From Trileptium ribeirensis (lineage: Eukaryota > Nematoda > Enoplea > Enoplida > Thoracostomopsidae), in assembly GCA_030248225.1 (NCBI GenBank), contig JASANE010017546.1, forward strand, positions 62,001 through 126,000: a stretch of 64,000 nt of DNA, in the 5' to 3' direction. The number at the start of each line of letters is the position of its first letter. Position 1 is the first letter of the stretch. A program made the position numbers and the translations under genes. Under the pieces are notes generated by a model. The model made no database searches, was not told the DNA's origin, and saw nothing but the letters and a program-made list of their open reading frames with translations. Shown here one piece after another: positions 59,914 through 64,000 of the stretch.

Positions 59914-60856
59914 CTAAAATCAAAATAATTATTTTAGCAGGGGCTAAAATGTCACTTGAAACATACTGCATCGTTATTGTGTAACTTATCTTTTATAGAT
60001 AAAACTTACAAACGGGTCTTACAACCTCGGACCTGCCACCGAGGTTCCGCTATATGGTGCTCACCCCTCATACAAGACAGTCTCTCTGCACCGCCCTCAA
60101 AACTATTCATTTCCCCAGAATATAAGCAATTTCACCGAATTTTGGCACTTCTTGCCCATCTAAGTCATAACATGCAGTAACACTAACACAGGCGTTCATA
60201 ACACACACATAAAATAAGTAAATAACACATCAGTATGTATGTAATAAAATTGTTTTACTATATATATCTATTGCCTCCCGTACTCGGGGTCATTTATAGA
60301 CGCCGTATTGTCAGAACCAAAGCAGTGGTAAACTAAGCCAAAAATATATATGATGAAAGAAAATAGTAAACACTATACTGTATTTGTATGATGACAGCGA
60401 TTTTACACCTCAACGCATAAAACTTTTATATACTTTCGCGCCAATTACACTTTCAGCCCAGCGGAAACACAATGTACGATTTTAAAGTATTTGGATGGGT
60501 TTTCTATGCATCCACAACTCTCACGCGTACAAACCCGAGTAGGTTATTTGCAAATTTGTTATTACAAATAAAGTAGCAAGCCACAGATTAAACAAAGAAC
60601 ATTGCCCAAGTCCAGCCACAAAACCAAAAATTTTACCTGTTATACTCCATTCTACAGGTTTGAATTTAGATACTCGGTTCGGTTCTAGAGCCTGCCATGA
60701 TGTCTGAACAGCCAAGCCTAAGATGTGTTGACGAGACCCGAACCGAGGCTAGTGTACCCGAAAAAGCTGTGGTGGGCTTTTAAAAGCTTTTTCTAAGACA
60801 ACAGCGGATATAATTGCGGATCGGCTCTTAAAACTTTCAAAACAATTATATATATA
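59914..60856. other. Likely LENG8 intron
   Basis: The minus-strand segment ending TAACAG|GTAAAA near 60640 (VQTSWQALEPNRVSKFKPVE) looks exon-like but its exit phase does not fit the exon at 59913, so I leave it uncalled. Confidence 0.3.
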
Positions 60857-62185
60857 ACCGGAACCGTCCATTTAAACTGGATCTGGAACCTGGTCTTTGA
60901 ACCTTATATATAGTAAAACGAAACAAGAAATGAAGGCACAGTGGATTTAAAATGTAATAAAAACAACTTTTACATTAAACTGAATGTATTGCAATGGCAT
61001 CATTGCTTTTCTGAAACTTTAAAGACACTGTGGAAGCCAATAAACTTTATTTATCGATCCATATGTCGGTTTTTGGATACCTAGAGCAAAAAATGCCTTC
61101 CACTATGCACCCTTGCGTCTACTGCGTCATAATAAGTGTGCTTACAACGCATTGAGCGCAGAATAAACACTTTCGCTTTGTCTCCAGTCACCTTTACTAA
61201 ACATACGTTTGTTACATGTTGTTCTGTAGGAAATTTGAAAGTATAGGTTTACATGGTTCTAAGAGAAAATAATAGAATGTAGTTTTCAGATCAATGGTTA
61301 GAGAGACTGTTTCGGCTAGCGTTGAGCAACTCGTGCCCGTCAATTCGATGATAGTGATGTAACTTTCTAATCTGAATCATTGGCCGGGGTGGGGCATTGC
61401 ACCCCCACTTTTAAGATGTTATTGAAAGTGCTCCCCCACTTTTGCAACATCTCAGTTTGAGTGTCCCGTTGTTTCTAATGATGATGTGTTCCCGTCACGT
61501 AATGCTGAGTCAAGTTTTGACTCAGCCCTATTTCGACTCACGCATTTTCAATGCCACTACACACTTCTCGAATTACTTCGCCGCCACTGAGTTGAATGCT
61601 ATAAATGAGACAAACTGTGGCACTGCTCGCACAGTTTCAATAAATACTATTCATTGCCAAGGACGCAGTTTCTGGCTGCGCTGCAGACGACGTTACTTTG
61701 CTTCAATGAAGATTGACTTACAATGTTTACAAGGCACTGGCTGGAGGGCAACACAATTTACGTTTACCAAGCTTATGCTTAGTACTTCTACGTAATCCAT
61801 AATGTGTTACCGAGTTTGATCGGTTTAATTCGAACATACCCCGCAAACCTCTGAATGTGTAAAATAGCTGCTACAAGCATCGACCTGACTTTGTTTTGTT
61901 AGCAAACTCCTGCAGGTTAAGATGAAAAATTCCAACTGAATTTATGTGCCCTACTTATGTTGCACATGGTAAATTGCTGAGTTAATCTTTTCTTTTGCTT
62001 GGTTGTATTGGAGCTTGATCATTTTATAGATTTTACAATTATGTTTGGACCACAGATGAAGCAAAAATGTGGAAAATTTCAAGCAAAATTTTTAAACCGG
62101 AATTGCGGTTCCGGTACGGTTTTTGCCCTTTGCCGTAACCGCAACCGGAACACTATTTTCGCCGGATCCGGAATTCCGGTTACTC
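60857..62185 (+). repeat. Dispersed CCGGAACCG repeat, copy 2, split by a ~0.9-kb insertion
   Basis: The left part (60857-61062) and right part (about 61985-62185) match 14305-14725 in order. The intervening sequence is absent from copy 1. It contains GGCATTGCACCCCCACTTTT and GTGCTCCCCCACTTTTGCAA and a 117-codon open frame at 61442-61795 (FWLRCRRRYFASMKIDLQC) with no known domain. Confidence 0.65.
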
Positions 62186-62395
62186 CCCGATATATATATT
62201 ATATACATAGGTCATTTGTATATATTCTTTCTTTAGGAACAAACCTTTATTACTAGTAACTCTATCGAGATTGCAGAAGGTAGTGAAGCATAGGCACACC
62301 TACGCCTTTTGCATGCACAGCCAATCAGCTCTCGATAGCATACGTCGATATGCTATATGTGGTATCACACTTTACCGCACAAGTTGGAATAAAAT

Positions 62396-63305
62396 CAAAT
62401 TTTGGGTCGAGGAACCATTAGGGCACCATACCTCAAACCCCATAACTCTAGAACGGGAGCCCTAAGCGACAATCAAAAAAGAGGCATCGGCATTTATCAT
62501 TTTACTATGAGATAAAACCAAACAGAGAAAAGAATTCGAAAGTTTAAATAAAAATAACCGTGAAGCTTCCGTGAAGGGTACTAAAAACCGTCATTTTGAC
62601 CTCTGACACCGACAATGGGGCGTCATAGCCCCGTACCCATGGAACCATGGGTCACAGAGCAAAACTAGCAGCGGCAATGAGTTTCCATGCCCGAAAACCC
62701 CAGGTGAAACTTATCGGTCGCCAAAGACGTCTGAACAAATTTTCAAATTTTAGGTCGACGAACCATTGGGGCGCCATACCCCCCGTATTTTAAACCCCAT
62801 AAATCAGAATAATCGAAAAACAAATAAGAGGCATCGGCATTTATCATTTTACTATGAAATAAAACCAATCAGAGAAAAAAATTTGAAAGTTAAGATAAAC
62901 ATAACCTTGCTTCCGTTAAGGATACTAAAAACTCTCATTTTGACCTCTGACACCGAACAATAGGGCGGCATGCCGCCGTACCCATGAGTCGCAGAGTAAA
63001 ACCAGTACGCGCAATGAGTTTCCCATGCCCGAAAACCCTCAGGTAAAACTTATCAGCCGCCCAAGACGTCAGAACAAATTTTTAAATTTTGGGTCGAGGA
63101 AGCATTGGGGTGCCATACCCCCATACCTCAAACCCCATAAATCCAGAACCGGAGGATTAATCGAAAAACAAAAAGGAGGCATCGGCATTTATCATTTTAC
63201 TATGAAATATCATCCAGAGAAAAAATACGAAAGCTCAGATAAAAATAACTCTGCTTCCATGAAGGGTACTAAAATGGGGCAAAAAACCCCACATTTTGTC
63301 CCCTA
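62396..63305. repeat. Tandem repeat, ~345-bp unit, about 2.6 copies
   Basis: Units start near 62400, 62752 and 63091 with TTTGGGTCGAGGAACCATT or a variant and share CATACCTCAAACCCCATAA, GAGGCATCGGCATTTATCAT and CATTTTGACCTCTGACACCG. They differ by substitutions and short indels, so the array is of moderate age. Confidence 0.85.
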
Positions 63306-64000
63306 ACCCCGGAACCACACCCCAAATCAAAAAACGATCGGGGATGTACACGGTAAATCTCATATGCCGGTTCGAATGAGAACAAGATCATGAAAATCGG
63401 TTAAGTCGTTAACGAGTGATGACCGATCACACACAGACACGAATCACGGAAAGATTTCACCCCTGCAACACACAATCTCCACTACATTCTGATTAGAATC
63501 TTAAGAGCCGAGACTGGATTTCGATCGGAGGTCGGAGCCGAACGAGCAGGCCATGGTTCACACAGAGCCGAGCCTACAAATCATTCTCTTTCTCACCTCT
63601 ACTCCACTGCTTGATTTATTCTATTACATCTAATTTGCTAATTTAGATCTAAAACAAAAAAGTACGTGCTAATGGTACGGGTAAAAAATTCGGATAACCG
63701 AATACGGTTTCATATCCAGATATTATCCCCGGCGACGGGATATCCGGATATTGCATCCGGCGAGCAGTTGCAAAAATTTACCGGTTGAAAAGCCACAAAC
63801 CCTAGATTTGAGAACGCTGAGAATACATTATTTACAGATGTTTTCCAACGAAAATTTTAAACATATTTTGCAGTTTGATCTACATATTGCGGGTTGTGGA
63901 ACCGTCTCATCGTAACGTATAGCTTGTATACCTAAAATACTTCCATTTTCAAAATTATGTCTGTTCTTTTATTTTTTCACAGCAAACCAGTTTATGATAC
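63306..64000. other. Repeat-rich right edge, no gene
   Basis: 63690-63780 is dense in ATCCGGATAT/CCGGCGA motifs comparable with 20500-20570, possibly a worn inverted-repeat element. Nothing coding. Confidence 0.35.

Noticed and set aside
60521..60715. Additional LENG8 exon (VQTSWQALEPNRVSKFKPVE)
   Set aside because: The donor leaves one base, while the exon at 59913 starts in phase 0; no similarity to LENG8 was seen.
1..64000. CRISPR arrays, operons, bacterial promoters or ribosome binding sites
   Set aside because: The window is eukaryotic with spliced genes; none of the repeat arrays has the regular short repeat/unique spacer layout.

Overview
This is a stretch of AT-rich nuclear DNA from a eukaryote, most likely an invertebrate animal. 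The support is spliced genes with short exons, introns mostly of 1-3 kb, animal-type orthologues (RABL3, DNAJC24/DPH4, LENG8, an MBOAT acyltransferase), and many SINEs, MITEs and minisatellites. I cannot name the clade. Nothing looks prokaryotic. Most long open frames here are chance frames or repeat sequence.

Genes I can support, all on the minus strand: (1) the first coding exon of an MBOAT/LPCAT3-like lysophospholipid acyltransferase (2162-1910); (2) a complete three-exon RABL3-like small GTPase (12580-8560), whose splice phases join exactly; (3) a complete two-exon DPH4/DNAJC24-like J protein with a CSL zinc finger (17220-15586), apparently using a GC-AG intron; (4) the last six exons of a LENG8/SAC3-GANP-domain gene (59913-51238), whose 5' end lies beyond the window. 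These genes are functionally unrelated (phospholipid remodelling, small GTPase, diphthamide synthesis, mRNA processing/export) and share no operon-like logic. Weak plus-strand candidates are a short two-exon gene with a poly(A) signal at 32774-33266 and possible terminal exons near 39.4 kb.

Mobile and repetitive DNA fills most of the rest. 2463-4041: a DNA transposon with perfect 21-bp inverted repeats and an ATAC target duplication, inserted in a 107-bp minisatellite. 12721-13103, 15161-15485 and 16108-16440: three copies of one MITE family. 22197-22539: a decayed LINE reverse transcriptase tail. 26327-27617: a hAT-like non-autonomous element with an 8-bp target duplication. 33401-33606 plus relatives at 41.1 and 54.0 kb: another inverted-repeat family. 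51754-52862: a 1.1-kb inverted-repeat element carrying an intact stand-alone integrase zinc-finger (H2C2) ORF between arrays of palindromic 13-mers. tRNA-derived SINE copies lie at 6.7, 40.2, 48.85, 49.1 and 51.2 kb, and a second tRNA-like type at 43.8 kb. Tandem arrays occur at 2.35/4.05-4.33, 4.98-5.58, 14.77-15.16, 18.20-18.61 and 62.4-63.3 kb.

The blocks 24.2-30 kb and 44-48.4 kb differ in composition from their surroundings and look like old, decayed insertions, but I could not identify their origin. The most interesting objects are the H2C2 element at 51.75-52.86 kb, the LENG8 stop codon lying inside a tRNA-like SINE, the GC-AG intron of the DPH4 gene, the enlarged RABL3 with an altered G4 motif, and two hairpins with a compensatory base-pair change at 43.7 kb.
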